Assembly (NCBI RefSeq): GCF_943169635.2
Contig: NZ_OW968186.1
Coordinates: 124,001 to 188,000 of the forward strand
DNA: 64,000 nt
Reading direction: 5' to 3'
Source of the DNA: Fenollaria sporofastidiosus
GTDB lineage: Bacteria > Bacillota > Clostridia > Tissierellales > Peptoniphilaceae
Below the pieces are notes generated by a model that worked only from the letters and a program-made list of their open reading frames with translations, was not told where the DNA came from and did no database searches. Shown here in pieces: positions 43,727 to 52,756 of this stretch. The position numbers were made by a program, and so were the translations under genes. Position 1 is the stretch's first letter; every line of letters starts with the position of its first letter.

Positions 43727-44923
43727 TTATTTACCTTCTAATTTGTCTGCTACTTCGTCTGCTATTTGACGCAATACATTGTAATCTTCAGCTGTTGGGC
43801 AGCTCTTTGTTTCAACTGTAGTCTCAACTATGTCCATAGCTGATGCGTCTCTAAACTCTTTAAGTGACTTTAATGCACCGCCTGACCAGCTATATGAACC
43901 GAAGACAGCAAGTACTCTGTTTTGAAGCTTGTTCATCTTAAGTACGTTGACTAAATCGTTCATTAGTGGGAATAGGTCGTTGTTGTATGTGCATGAGCCA
44001 AGAATAAGTGCCTTGTACTCCCAAATTTCGTTTAGGATGTAGGACTTATGTGTCTTTGATACGTCAAACATCTTAATGTTCTTAACGCCTCTTTCAGCAA
44101 GTCTTCTTGCTAGAGCCTCAGCCATCATCTCAGTGTTGCCGTACATTGTTCCATAAACAATGACAGCTCCGTCTGTAGTCTCTTGTCTAGACCACTTGTC
44201 GTAGCAATCGACAATCTTTTCTGGGTTCTCTCTCCAAACTGGACCATGAACAGGACAAACCATGTTGATCTTAAGTCCTTCTAGCTTCTTAAGTGCTGCT
44301 TGCACTTGCTTTGAGAACTTACCAACTATGTTGGAGTAGTAACGTCTTGTCTCTGATCTATATAGATCCCAGTTCATTTCGTCGTCGAAGATAGTTCCAT
44401 CAAGTGCACCGAAGCCGCCGAATGCGTCTTGTGAGAATAATATGCCCGACTTTTCTTCATAGCTAACCATGGATTCTGGCCAGTGCACCATCGGTGTCTT
44501 AACAAATTTAAGTGATACTTCGCCCAAGTCAAGAGTATCAAAATCATCAACAAGCACTAGATTGTCTTTGACATGGTAGAAGTTTTCAAGAAGTTCAAAA
44601 GTTTTCTTGTTACCAACAAGCTTAACGTTTGGATAAAGATCGATTATAGTCTCGATGGCACCAGAGTGGTCTGGCTCCATGTGATGAATAACTAAGTAGT
44701 CAAGATCTCTACCTTCAAGCACTTCTTTTAATTTAACAAGAAAGTCGTCTACTTTTGTAATTTTTACTGTGTCAAGTAAAGCAGTCTTTGTTGATTTGAT
44801 TACATATGAGTTATATGATACACCTCTTTCAAGTGGCCATTGATTTTCAAACAATTGAGTTTGTCTGTCGTTAACTCCGATGTAATACAAAAAATCATTT
44901 ATCTTTACTGATAACGTGTTCAT
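43727..44923 (-). CDS. fprA: FprA-type flavodiiron protein (oxygen/NO reductase)
   Basis: This 398-aa protein uses the ATG of MNTLSVKINDFLYYIGVNDR with GGGGTGAT before it; the longer frame would cross the promoter. The lactamase-like domain has the diiron ligands HHMEPDHSGAIE, MVHWPESM, FSQDAFGGFG and CPVHGPVW. The flavodoxin domain starts VIVYGTMYGNTEMMAEALAR and carries the FMN segment SYSWSGGALKS. It reduces O2 or NO to protect an anaerobe. The promoter at 44940-44968 implies a very short 5' leader. Confidence 0.96.
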   Translation of the reverse strand: MNTLSVKINDFLYYIGVNDRQTQLFENQWPLERGVSYNSYVIKSTKTALLDTVKITKVDDFLVKLKEVLEGRDLDYLVIHHMEPDHSGAIETIIDLYPNVKLVGNKKTFELLENFYHVKDNLVLVDDFDTLDLGEVSLKFVKTPMVHWPESMVSYEEKSGILFSQDAFGGFGALDGTIFDDEMNWDLYRSETRRYYSNIVGKFSKQVQAALKKLEGLKINMVCPVHGPVWRENPEKIVDCYDKWSRQETTDGAVIVYGTMYGNTEMMAEALARRLAERGVKNIKMFDVSKTHKSYILNEIWEYKALILGSCTYNNDLFPLMNDLVNVLKMNKLQNRVLAVFGSYSWSGGALKSLKEFRDASAMDIVETTVETKSCPTAEDYNVLRQIADEVADKLEGK

Positions 44924-44939
44924 AATATCACCCCAAATC

Positions 44940-44968
44940 ATTATATAATAAAGGAAGAATTTTTTCAA
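44940..44968 (-). promoter_or_regulatory. Promoter of fprA
   Basis: Reverse strand TTGAAA (44963-44968) and TATAAT (44940-44945), 17 bases apart. Predicted start is only about 10 bases ahead of the fprA ATG. Confidence 0.75.
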
Positions 44969-45006
44969 GCACTTTATATAGGCAATGACCTTTATTATAA
45001 GAGCTC

Positions 45007-45035
45007 TTGAAATATAGCCTCCTTCGTTATATAAT
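45007..45035 (+). promoter_or_regulatory. Promoter of murE
   Basis: TTGAAA (45007-45012) and TATAAT (45030-45035), spacing 17. AGGAGT follows at 45055 ahead of the ATG. Confidence 0.8.
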
Positions 45036-45066
45036 AAGAGAAAGATTATATGTTAGGAGTTAAACT

Positions 45067-46491
45067 ATGTTACTTAAAGATATATTAAGAGGTGTCTATG
45101 ACTACAGTGGCACTGAGTCCATAGATGATATTGTATACAATAGTAAAAATGCAAAAAAGGGTACCCTCTTTGTAGCACTTAAGGGTGCACTTAGTGATGG
45201 TCACAAATACATTAAGAACGCATACGAGTGTGGCGCACGTGCCTTTGTAGTAGAAGACGATACCATGGCGCGTGACTTTCAAGATGCTACCTTTATAAAA
45301 CTTGATGATACAAGAAGTGCTCTTGCCATAATGTCGAGAAACTTTTTTAATAAGCCTGATGAAGACATAAAGATGATAGCGATAACAGGCACCAAGGGTA
45401 AGACCACAACAGCCAACATCATATACGCCTCTCTTAAGAAGATGGGCGCAAGGCCTGGTATTATAGGCACTAACGGTGTCTTCTACGCTGATAAAGAAGA
45501 GGAAGTAAATAACACAACACCTGAGAGTTACGAGGTATATAGGATACTTAATAATATGCGTAAGGCGAAGGTGACTCACTGCGTTTTGGAAGCCTCGTCC
45601 ATCGGTCTAAAGATGAAGAGGCTACTGGGCATCACTTTTGATATAGGTCTGTTCACAAACATCTCGCACGACCACATAGGCGGCATAGAGCACCCAGACT
45701 TTGATGATTATTTCAAGAGCAAGATGCTACTAAAGGACGTTTCAAAAAAATTTATATATAATAAGGACGATGCTAAGCTAAGAGAAGCAATAAAGGACGG
45801 ACTCAGCTTCTCTATAGAGGAAAAAAGTGACTACAAAGCTGAAAATATTGTAGTCTCTGACGATATATTTAAAATACAAAGTGACTTTGATCTATGCGGC
45901 AAGTCTTTTGAGGTGAAGAGTATCTCCTACTACGACATATATAACTACCTTGCTGCCATAGCTGTCTTGAAAGAGCTTGGATATAGCTTTAGCGAAATCG
46001 TAAGTGCCGTTAAGAATATATCCATACGCGGCCGCTTTGAAGAGGTCAACGTAGCGGGTAGGCTCTACATCATTGACTACGCGCACAACTACATCTCCTT
46101 AAAATCAATACTAGAGACTGTGAGAAAGTATAAGAAGCATAAAATAATAACTGTCTTTGGCTCTGTAGGCGGAAGAAGCGAAAAAAGACGTGAGGAGCTA
46201 GCCGAGGTAAGCGACGCACTCTCTGATATAAGCATAGTAACATCTGACAATCCAAACTTCGAAGACCCAACGAAGATATGTAAGGAGATTGCTTCCTTCA
46301 TCAATGGCACTCACTACACTGAGCCGGATAGAGCTAAAGCGATTGAGCTAAGCTACGAGCTTTCTGAGATAGGCGATATCATAGTCGTTGCTGGCAAGGG
46401 TCACGAGACTTATCAGCTAATTAAGGGCGAGAAGGTCCACTATTCTGACAAGGAGTCGATATTGAACTTGAAGGAGGCGCATGATGCATAA
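45067..46491 (+). CDS. murE: MurE-type UDP-MurNAc-tripeptide ligase
   Basis: This 474-aa Mur ligase adds the third amino acid of the peptidoglycan stem. It shows the ATP loop ITGTKGKTTTANIIYASL, the central NISHDHIGGIEHPDFDDYF with the carbamylated-lysine segment FKSKMLLK, and GRFEEV. The specificity motif is SDNPNFEDP, not the DNPR of meso-diaminopimelate enzymes, so lysine, ornithine or another acid is more likely. It overlaps the next gene by 11 bases. Confidence 0.94.
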   Translation: MLLKDILRGVYDYSGTESIDDIVYNSKNAKKGTLFVALKGALSDGHKYIKNAYECGARAFVVEDDTMARDFQDATFIKLDDTRSALAIMSRNFFNKPDEDIKMIAITGTKGKTTTANIIYASLKKMGARPGIIGTNGVFYADKEEEVNNTTPESYEVYRILNNMRKAKVTHCVLEASSIGLKMKRLLGITFDIGLFTNISHDHIGGIEHPDFDDYFKSKMLLKDVSKKFIYNKDDAKLREAIKDGLSFSIEEKSDYKAENIVVSDDIFKIQSDFDLCGKSFEVKSISYYDIYNYLAAIAVLKELGYSFSEIVSAVKNISIRGRFEEVNVAGRLYIIDYAHNYISLKSILETVRKYKKHKIITVFGSVGGRSEKRREELAEVSDALSDISIVTSDNPNFEDPTKICKEIASFINGTHYTEPDRAKAIELSYELSEIGDIIVVAGKGHETYQLIKGEKVHYSDKESILNLKEAHDA

Positions 46492-47680
46492 ATTAAAACG
46501 AAGCCTAATAATTTTAATAATAGTACTAATGCTATGTACAAATTTAAGCTTTGCAAAGGACTTAGAAGTAAAGAATACAAGGTCATATATACTATACAAC
46601 GCAGAGAATGACTCCATAATATCGAGCTCATCAAACATTAACGAAGTCGTACCCATAGCCTCGGTATCAAAACTAATGACTTTCTATATAGCACTAAATA
46701 AATTAAAGAGCGGCGAAATTCATGAAAATGACGAGATTGAGATAAAAAATGAGGACTGCTACCCTACTGGTAACAGACTCGGTGTGAAACCTGGCGAAAA
46801 ATACACTCTTCATAGAATGCTTGAGATTATGATGACGAACTCGTGTAACGATATCACGGCTGCCATCGCAAGGCACATAGCAGGAAGTGAAGAGGCTTTC
46901 GTGACTATGATGAACGAAAAGGCGAAGGAGCTTGGCTACAAGGGTGCAGCATTCTATAATGCACATGGACTTCCTCGCCTACCTGACTTTAATCAAAACT
47001 CGATGTCTGCAAAGGACGTACTTGATCTAACAAAGAGGATAGTTAAGGAGCACCCAAACTATATTGACTACACCATTACAGTGGCGATTGACTACCCTGA
47101 GAAGAGCTACCACGATGACAATACTAACCCGCTTTTTGGTCGTGAAGGCGTTACTGGTATGAAGACTGGCACAACGCGCGATGCAGGCTTTTGCTTCGTA
47201 GCGACTTTCCACACTAGTGGTGACGATGTGAAGACAAAGAACAATGAGTTTATCTTCGTAATGCTTGGTGCCAAGACTAAGGCACTGCGTGAAGAAAATT
47301 CCGCTGCGGCTTACGAGTACGCTCTAGAAAATTATTCAAAAAAGATACTTCTTTCGAAGAAGCTGGGCAAGATTGCAAAGTATGGCCTTGATGATTACAA
47401 GGAAGAAGTACTTGAAATAGAGCCAAAGGATGAGTATACAGTCTCTATCAAAAACGATGTGAAGACCGAGACTAAGTTTATAATGAACGATAAACTAGAT
47501 TATAGTCATGTAAAAAAAGATGATAAAGTTGGCGAATACAAAGTTTACATCGATAGTGAAGAAGTTTTTAAGACAGATGCCATCGCTATGAACAATCTAA
47601 CAAAGAAGACCATCTTTGATAAGATATATGAGTTCTTTATGAATGTATGGAGCTTTGATAAAGTAAGTACAGCTGAATAA
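46481..47680 (+). CDS. D-alanyl-D-alanine carboxypeptidase (DacA/DacF type)
   Basis: This 399-aa exported enzyme trims terminal D-alanine from peptidoglycan stems. An N-terminal signal (KRSLIILIIVLMLCTNLSFA) is followed by the three penicillin-binding motifs: SVSK in IASVSKLMTFY, SCN in TNSCNDITAAI, and KTG in GMKTGTTRDAGFCF. The last 40 residues form a probable amphipathic anchor (IYEFFMNVWSF). Two adjacent ATGs (46481, 46484) follow GGAGGCGC; either may serve. Translational overlap with murE links it to wall synthesis. Confidence 0.95.
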   Translation: MMHKLKRSLIILIIVLMLCTNLSFAKDLEVKNTRSYILYNAENDSIISSSSNINEVVPIASVSKLMTFYIALNKLKSGEIHENDEIEIKNEDCYPTGNRLGVKPGEKYTLHRMLEIMMTNSCNDITAAIARHIAGSEEAFVTMMNEKAKELGYKGAAFYNAHGLPRLPDFNQNSMSAKDVLDLTKRIVKEHPNYIDYTITVAIDYPEKSYHDDNTNPLFGREGVTGMKTGTTRDAGFCFVATFHTSGDDVKTKNNEFIFVMLGAKTKALREENSAAAYEYALENYSKKILLSKKLGKIAKYGLDDYKEEVLEIEPKDEYTVSIKNDVKTETKFIMNDKLDYSHVKKDDKVGEYKVYIDSEEVFKTDAIAMNNLTKKTIFDKIYEFFMNVWSFDKVSTAE

Positions 47681-47702
47681 TATAAGTGTAGAGATAAATT
47701 AA

Positions 47703-47731
47703 GGTAGCTAGCAATTGCCAGCTACCTTTTT
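47703..47731 (+). terminator. Terminator after the murE operon
   Basis: GGTAGCT (47703-47709) and AGCTACC (47720-47726) form a stem with inner GCAATTGC, followed by TTTTT. Confidence 0.85.
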
Positions 47732-47741
47732 CGTGTCAAAA

Positions 47742-48170
47742 CTATTTTTTATCTTTTAATTTTTCATTCATTAGCTTTTCTACCCTTTTATAATGCAAAT
47801 AGTTTAAATACCATAATATAACCGCAATTGCAACTGGCACTATAAGCATTTGAAGTATATCAGCTACTCCGTAGCCGTCTTGTATAAAGCCAAAATTTAG
47901 AAAAACTACTATCATAATACCAATACCTGTAATCAAGTAAATAATTGACTGAAGTGGCAAGCTTATTGAATCAATGTTAAATATAAACGAAGGAAGTCCA
48001 TATCCAAGACCTATTAACAATGCTCCAATCATCGCCTTGGTAAAGCCATATGATCCAAGATCAAGAACTCCGCCTGAGACTTGCTCTTTACCTATAAGGC
48101 CAAAGACTGTAAAAAATAACGATATCGCTATCGCATATAACGTAGACTTAAATAAATTTTTAAACTTCAT
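47742..48170 (-). CDS. DUF3021 family membrane protein
   Basis: This 142-aa protein has four hydrophobic segments (for example ALLIGLGYGLPSFIFNI and LIVPVAIAVILWYLNYLHYK) and a basic C-terminus. This is the DUF3021 pattern. Genes of this family are nearly always next to a LytTR DNA-binding protein, as here (9 bases apart), and appear to control it from the membrane. The signal is unknown. Confidence 0.88.
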   Translation of the reverse strand: MKFKNLFKSTLYAIAISLFFTVFGLIGKEQVSGGVLDLGSYGFTKAMIGALLIGLGYGLPSFIFNIDSISLPLQSIIYLITGIGIMIVVFLNFGFIQDGYGVADILQMLIVPVAIAVILWYLNYLHYKRVEKLMNEKLKDKK

Positions 48171-48179
48171 GGTAACACC

Positions 48180-48614
48180 TCATATTCCTAAATAATTTTT
48201 CAAAAGAGCTATATAGTTTCTTGTTACATAATCTTTCAGTGAGTTTTCAAGAAAGACTGTTAAATTGCCACTAAAACCAGCCTCAACACGCTTTAACTTG
48301 TCTGCATTGATTATAACCTGCTTTGAAATGCGTATAAAATTCTTGGGAAGTCTCTCTTCGAAGCTTTTCAAGCTGTCCTTAGATAAGTATCTATCACTTT
48401 CAAGATATATCGCTAGCCCCTCAGCCTCCACTCTTAATAGATAAATCTCCTCTGCCTTTATTATGATTTTTACATCATCTTTCTTTACTATGATGGGCCT
48501 ACTAACACTATCAAGCATAGCTACTAATCTGTTGATTTCTTCTGTTACTTTGTCTGTACGTATTAATATCTCAGGCTCTCTATATGCACTTGATACTTCA
48601 ATATTAACTTTCAT
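48180..48614 (-). CDS. LytTR DNA-binding regulator
   Basis: This 144-aa protein has a short N-terminal segment (VNIEVSSAYREPEILIRTDK) and a C-terminal LytTR domain: IIIKAEEIYLLRVEAEGLAI, the SFEERLPKNFIRISKQVIIN segment and KDYVTRNYIALLKNYLGI. It lacks a receiver domain. Partner of the DUF3021 membrane protein in a small signalling operon that usually controls itself. Confidence 0.92.
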   Translation of the reverse strand: MKVNIEVSSAYREPEILIRTDKVTEEINRLVAMLDSVSRPIIVKKDDVKIIIKAEEIYLLRVEAEGLAIYLESDRYLSKDSLKSFEERLPKNFIRISKQVIINADKLKRVEAGFSGNLTVFLENSLKDYVTRNYIALLKNYLGI

Positions 48615-48713
48615 ACTATATCCCCCTTTCTTGTCTTAATTATACTATGAGTTCTTAGATATGTAAGTATCTTCTTAATAAGATGCATTTAATCACTTCT
48701 AAGAAGCATAAGA

Positions 48714-48743
48714 AAAGCCCCGAAGTGATTCAGGGCTTTATCT
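48714..48743 (-). terminator. Terminator of the opp operon
   Basis: Reverse strand AAAGCCC - TGAATCACTTC - GGGGCTTTTC, just after oppF. Confidence 0.75.
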
Positions 48744-48748
48744 ATAAA

Positions 48749-49768
48749 TTATTTATTGTCAAAGTGTTGTGTTACCTTTGCATCTTTTAAGTCTATCATG
48801 CCGTTGTCATATAGGTGGCATGCGCAGAAGTGCTCAGGTGTTAACTCCTTAAGCTCAGGTTCAATTTTGTGGCAGATGTCCATTGCATATCTACATCTGT
48901 TAACAAACTTACATCCTGGTGGAGTGTTGATTGGTGAAGGTACTTCTCCTTCAAGCTTGATTCTGTTCTTAGCAGATCCTGCATGTGGATCTGGTACTGG
49001 TATAGCACTCATCAAAGCTTGTGTATATGGATGAAGTGATGCTTCATAAATTTGTGAACTTTCTGCAAGTTCAACGATTGAACCAAGGTACATTACTGCG
49101 ATTCTGTCAGAAATGTGCTTAACCATGGACAAGTCGTGAGAGATGAACATGTATGTTAAGCCAAGTTCGTCTTGAAGCTTGTTTAGTAGGTTAACGATTT
49201 GCGCTTGTATAGATACGTCAAGAGCTGAGATAGGTTCGTCGCAGACAATGAATGATGGCTCTACAGCAAGTGATCTTGCTATACCAACTCTTTGTCTTTG
49301 TCCACCTGATAACTCGTGTGGATATCTAAGAGCATGTTCCTTGTTAAGACCTACCTTATCAAGTAACTCATTTATCTTTGCTTGTCTTTCTTCTTTACTA
49401 TAGTGGAAGTGAACATCCATACCTTCAGCAATGATGTCACCAACAGTAATTCTTGGGTCAAGTGATGCATATGGGTCTTGGAAGATGTATTGAGCATTCT
49501 TCTTAAAGTCAATAGCTTCCTTACCTCTAAGTGAGTGTATGTCCTTACCATTAAATAAAGCTTCGCCTTTAGTAGCTCTGTACATACCAAGAACTGTTCT
49601 ACCGCAAGTTGTCTTACCGCAACCAGATTCACCTACAACGCCGAATGTCTCGCCTTTGTAGATATCAAAGCTAACATTATCAACAGCTTTAAGAGTTTTA
49701 CCCTTACCAACATTGAAGTGTTTACTTAAGTTTTTAACTTCTATAAGTTTTTCAGTAAATTTAGCCAT
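48749..49768 (-). CDS. oppF: Oligopeptide ABC transporter ATPase OppF
   Basis: This 339-aa ATPase has Walker A GESGCGKTT, Q-loop FQDPYASLDPR, signature LSGGQRQRVG and Walker B FIVCDEP. A C-terminal oligopeptide-transporter domain contains the cysteines in PPGCKFVNRCRYAMDICHK, which in this family can hold an iron-sulfur cluster. It overlaps oppD by one base. It pairs with OppD to power peptide import. Confidence 0.96.
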   Translation of the reverse strand: MAKFTEKLIEVKNLSKHFNVGKGKTLKAVDNVSFDIYKGETFGVVGESGCGKTTCGRTVLGMYRATKGEALFNGKDIHSLRGKEAIDFKKNAQYIFQDPYASLDPRITVGDIIAEGMDVHFHYSKEERQAKINELLDKVGLNKEHALRYPHELSGGQRQRVGIARSLAVEPSFIVCDEPISALDVSIQAQIVNLLNKLQDELGLTYMFISHDLSMVKHISDRIAVMYLGSIVELAESSQIYEASLHPYTQALMSAIPVPDPHAGSAKNRIKLEGEVPSPINTPPGCKFVNRCRYAMDICHKIEPELKELTPEHFCACHLYDNGMIDLKDAKVTQHFDNK

Positions 49769-50796
49769 TAATATGCTCCTCCTCTCATTGCATCCCAGTC
49801 AATATCTCCAGCTAATTCGTGTTCTAGCCAGCACCAGTTGTGGTGTGTTGGAGAAAGTTCAGTCTTTGGAGGGTGTACCTTTCTACAGATTTCCATTGCT
49901 CTTGAGCATCTTGCTGCAAATGGGCAACCTGGTAGTGGTAACAATAAGTCTGGTGGTGTTCCACCTAGAGCTCTTAGTTCAACGTTTTTAGCGTGAACCT
50001 TTGGTATAGAGTTAAGTAGTGCCCATGTGTATGGGTGTCTTGCATTGTAGAAGATTTCATCAGTTGTACCTTCTTCAATTATGTCACCAGCATACATTAC
50101 TTGTATTCTTTCAGCGAAGTTGGCAACAACACCAAGGTCGTGAGTTACAAGTATGATAGCAGTATTTAATCTAGTCTTAAGGTCTTGAAGTAAGTCAAGT
50201 ATTTGTGCTTGAATAGTTACGTCAAGAGCTGTTGTTGGTTCGTCAGCTAACAATAACTTTGGATTACAAGAAAGTGCAATCGCAATCATAACTCTTTGTC
50301 TCATACCGCCTGATAACTCGTGTGGATATGATTTAAGTCTGTTCTTTGCTTCTGGTATTTGAACAAGTTCAAGTAAGTCAGTAGCAACCTTGTCAGCTTC
50401 TGTGCCATTTAAGTGTCTGTGTATTCTTAATGCCTCTTTGATTTGGTCACCTATACGCATAGTTGGGTTCAAAGAAGTCATTGGGTCTTGGAATATCATA
50501 GATATGTCGTTACCTCTAAGGTCAGTTAACTCTCTAGAGTTCATAGCTAGGACATTCTTACCGTTAAACATTATTTGTGATTCTTTTTTTATTTCACTAC
50601 TTCCCTTAGGTAGTAGTCTCATTAGTGATTTTGCTGTAACGCTCTTTCCGCATCCACTTTCACCTACGAAAGCCAATGTTTCACCTGGATAAAGGTGGAA
50701 GTCTAAACCTCTAACAGCCTTTACTTCTCCAGCGTAAGTATGGAAAGAAACGTTAAGATTTTTAACATCTAATAGTTTTTCTCTATTTTCCATCAT
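49768..50796 (-). CDS. oppD: Oligopeptide ABC transporter ATPase OppD
   Basis: This 342-aa ATPase has Walker A GESGCGKS, FQDPMTSLNPT, signature LSGGMRQRV and Walker B LLLADEPT. The C-terminal oligopeptide domain carries cysteines in LPGCPFAARCSRAMEICRK. It lies 7 bases after oppC. Confidence 0.96.
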   Translation of the reverse strand: MMENREKLLDVKNLNVSFHTYAGEVKAVRGLDFHLYPGETLAFVGESGCGKSVTAKSLMRLLPKGSSEIKKESQIMFNGKNVLAMNSRELTDLRGNDISMIFQDPMTSLNPTMRIGDQIKEALRIHRHLNGTEADKVATDLLELVQIPEAKNRLKSYPHELSGGMRQRVMIAIALSCNPKLLLADEPTTALDVTIQAQILDLLQDLKTRLNTAIILVTHDLGVVANFAERIQVMYAGDIIEEGTTDEIFYNARHPYTWALLNSIPKVHAKNVELRALGGTPPDLLLPLPGCPFAARCSRAMEICRKVHPPKTELSPTHHNWCWLEHELAGDIDWDAMRGGAY

Positions 50797-50803
50797 TAGC
50801 CTC

Positions 50804-51736
50804 CTACTTTCTTAGTTTTGGATCAAGTGCGTCTCTAAGTCCGTCGCCAAGTAGTGTGAAGCATAACATAGTTATAGCTATCATTAGCGATGGGAAGAAC
50901 ATTTGATGTGGTAAATACATGAAGGTAGTTGTTGCTTCAGAGCACATAATACCCCATGAAGTTGCAGGTGGTTTCAAACCTATACCTAAGTATGATAGGA
51001 AGGCTTCTGAGAATATAAAACCTGGCACGTCAAATGTAATACCTACTATAAGTATAGGCATAGCATTTGGTATCAAGTGCTTAGTAATTATCTTCCAGTT
51101 GCTAACACCCAAAGTCTTAGCTGCAAGAACGAACTCTTGAGCCTTTATTCTTAGTACTTCGGCACGAACTATACGAGCAGTACCTGTCCAACCTGTTATA
51201 GTTAGTGCAAGTAGTAGTGTTGAGAGGCTTCTTGAGTTAAGTCTGATTTGTAGTATGATAACTACAAGTAGATAAGGTAGTGATGCAAGAATTTCTAGAA
51301 TTCTCATCATTACAATATCCACAGCTCCACCAAGGTAGCCTGAAACAGCGCCATATAGTAGACCAACTACTGTTGAAATCAAAGCACCAGAAAGTCCTAT
51401 GAATAAAGAAGTTCTTCCTGCATAGAAAACTCTAGTGAATATATCACGGCCGGAACCATCGGTACCGAACCAGTATTGTGCATTTGGTAATATGTCTTTT
51501 GTTTTTGATGATATCTTTGTAGGACTGTAACCATTAAAGTATGGTCCGAATAAAATCAAAAATACAAGTAGTCCAAGTAATATAAGTGCTAACATAGCAA
51601 CTTTATTTTCTTTTAATCTTCTCCATGCGTCTTGCCAAAAAGATATTGAAGGTCTAGCTATTAATTCAGCTTCTTCATCGTTTTTTGGTATCCTTTTGAA
51701 CATCTCAGGAGTAAGTTTTAAATCTTTTTCTTCCAT
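50804..51736 (-). CDS. oppC: Oligopeptide ABC transporter permease OppC
   Basis: This 310-aa inner-membrane permease has an N-terminal helix (MLALILLGLLVFLILFG), the WFGTDGSGRDIFTRVFYAGR segment typical of OppC/DppC, and five further helices. The coupling EAA loop is at AAKTLGVSNWKIITKHLIPN. It forms the pore with OppB. Confidence 0.95.
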   Translation of the reverse strand: MEEKDLKLTPEMFKRIPKNDEEAELIARPSISFWQDAWRRLKENKVAMLALILLGLLVFLILFGPYFNGYSPTKISSKTKDILPNAQYWFGTDGSGRDIFTRVFYAGRTSLFIGLSGALISTVVGLLYGAVSGYLGGAVDIVMMRILEILASLPYLLVVIILQIRLNSRSLSTLLLALTITGWTGTARIVRAEVLRIKAQEFVLAAKTLGVSNWKIITKHLIPNAMPILIVGITFDVPGFIFSEAFLSYLGIGLKPPATSWGIMCSEATTTFMYLPHQMFFPSLMIAITMLCFTLLGDGLRDALDPKLRK

Positions 51737-51749
51737 TTTTACCTCCTGA

Positions 51750-52679
51750 TTAATCGTCTGTTAATTTAATTCTTGGGTCGATGAATACATATAGAACGTC
51801 TACAACTAATGTAGCAACTATAAATAAGAACGCAAAGAATATAGTTGATGAAATTATCATTGGATAGTCTCTGTCGTTAATTGATGATACTAAGAAGAAT
51901 CCTAAACCTGGTATAGAGAAAATCTTTTCTATAACGAAGGAACCTGCGAAGATACCACCAATTTGTGGTCCAAGTATTGTTAGTGACGGAATGAATGCAT
52001 TTTTAAACACGTGCTTTCTTACGATATTAAACTCGCTTACACCTTTAGCTCTTGCTGTAAGGATGTAGTCTGAGTTTACAACTTCTAGTACAGATGATCT
52101 CATGTACCTTGCGTATGTTGCTATAGTACCAAAGCTTAACGCGATTACCGGCATAACAGCATGTTTTACTGTTCCCCAGCCCATAACTGGTAGTATTGCT
52201 AACTTGTTAGCAAAAACATATTGTAGTAGTGTAGCCAATACGAATGAAGGTAGTACTATACCTATGATTGCTAGGAACATTACTAAGTAATCTGGCCACT
52301 TTCCTCTGTTTAAAGCTGCTATAATACCAAGGGTCATACCTAGTACGAAGCCTATAACAAGTGCGCTTCCACCTAAAGAACCTGATATTGGCGCATTTTG
52401 GAATATTCTGTCCGCTATCTTTACACCTGGATATGTAATTGATTCACCAAAATCTCCATGGACAGCATTTTTTAAGAACAATGCATATTGCTCTCCTACC
52501 GGCTTATTTAATCCATACTTTTCCTCGTAGTTTTTTCTAACTTGTTCAGGTAAGTTCTTTTGTACTCTGGCAGTTAAAGGGTCTCCTGGGATAGTATGCA
52601 TTAGATAAAATGTTGCCGTAGTTATGATAAAAAGAGTAAGCATTAAGTAAATGACTCTCTTTACGATATACTTTATCAT
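51750..52679 (-). CDS. oppB: Oligopeptide ABC transporter permease OppB
   Basis: This 309-aa permease starts IKYIVKRVIYLMLTLFIITT and has the DppB/OppB HTIPGDPLTA segment. The EAA loop is ARAKGVSEFNIVRKHVFKNA, with six membrane helices overall. It is separated from oppA by the 52711-52737 hairpin, so the permease genes are expressed below the binding protein. Confidence 0.95.
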   Translation of the reverse strand: MIKYIVKRVIYLMLTLFIITTATFYLMHTIPGDPLTARVQKNLPEQVRKNYEEKYGLNKPVGEQYALFLKNAVHGDFGESITYPGVKIADRIFQNAPISGSLGGSALVIGFVLGMTLGIIAALNRGKWPDYLVMFLAIIGIVLPSFVLATLLQYVFANKLAILPVMGWGTVKHAVMPVIALSFGTIATYARYMRSSVLEVVNSDYILTARAKGVSEFNIVRKHVFKNAFIPSLTILGPQIGGIFAGSFVIEKIFSIPGLGFFLVSSINDRDYPMIISSTIFFAFLFIVATLVVDVLYVFIDPRIKLTDD

Positions 52680-52710
52680 AATATCCTCCTATATCTTCTA
52701 TCTAATTTAA

Positions 52711-52737
52711 GAAAAGGGGAAGATTCCCCTTCCCCTA
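52711..52737 (-). terminator. Partial terminator between oppA and oppB
   Basis: On the reverse strand a GC-rich hairpin (GGGGAA - GGGGAATC - TTCCCC) is followed by TTTTC. It should stop part of the transcripts and give more binding protein than permease. Confidence 0.7.
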
Positions 52738-52756
52738 AATTAAATTTTGCAAGTAA

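Noticed and set aside
45085..45579. 164-codon reverse frame inside murE
   Set aside because: It is a shadow of murE, rich in cysteine, tyrosine and histidine as expected for antisense reading, with no ribosome site.
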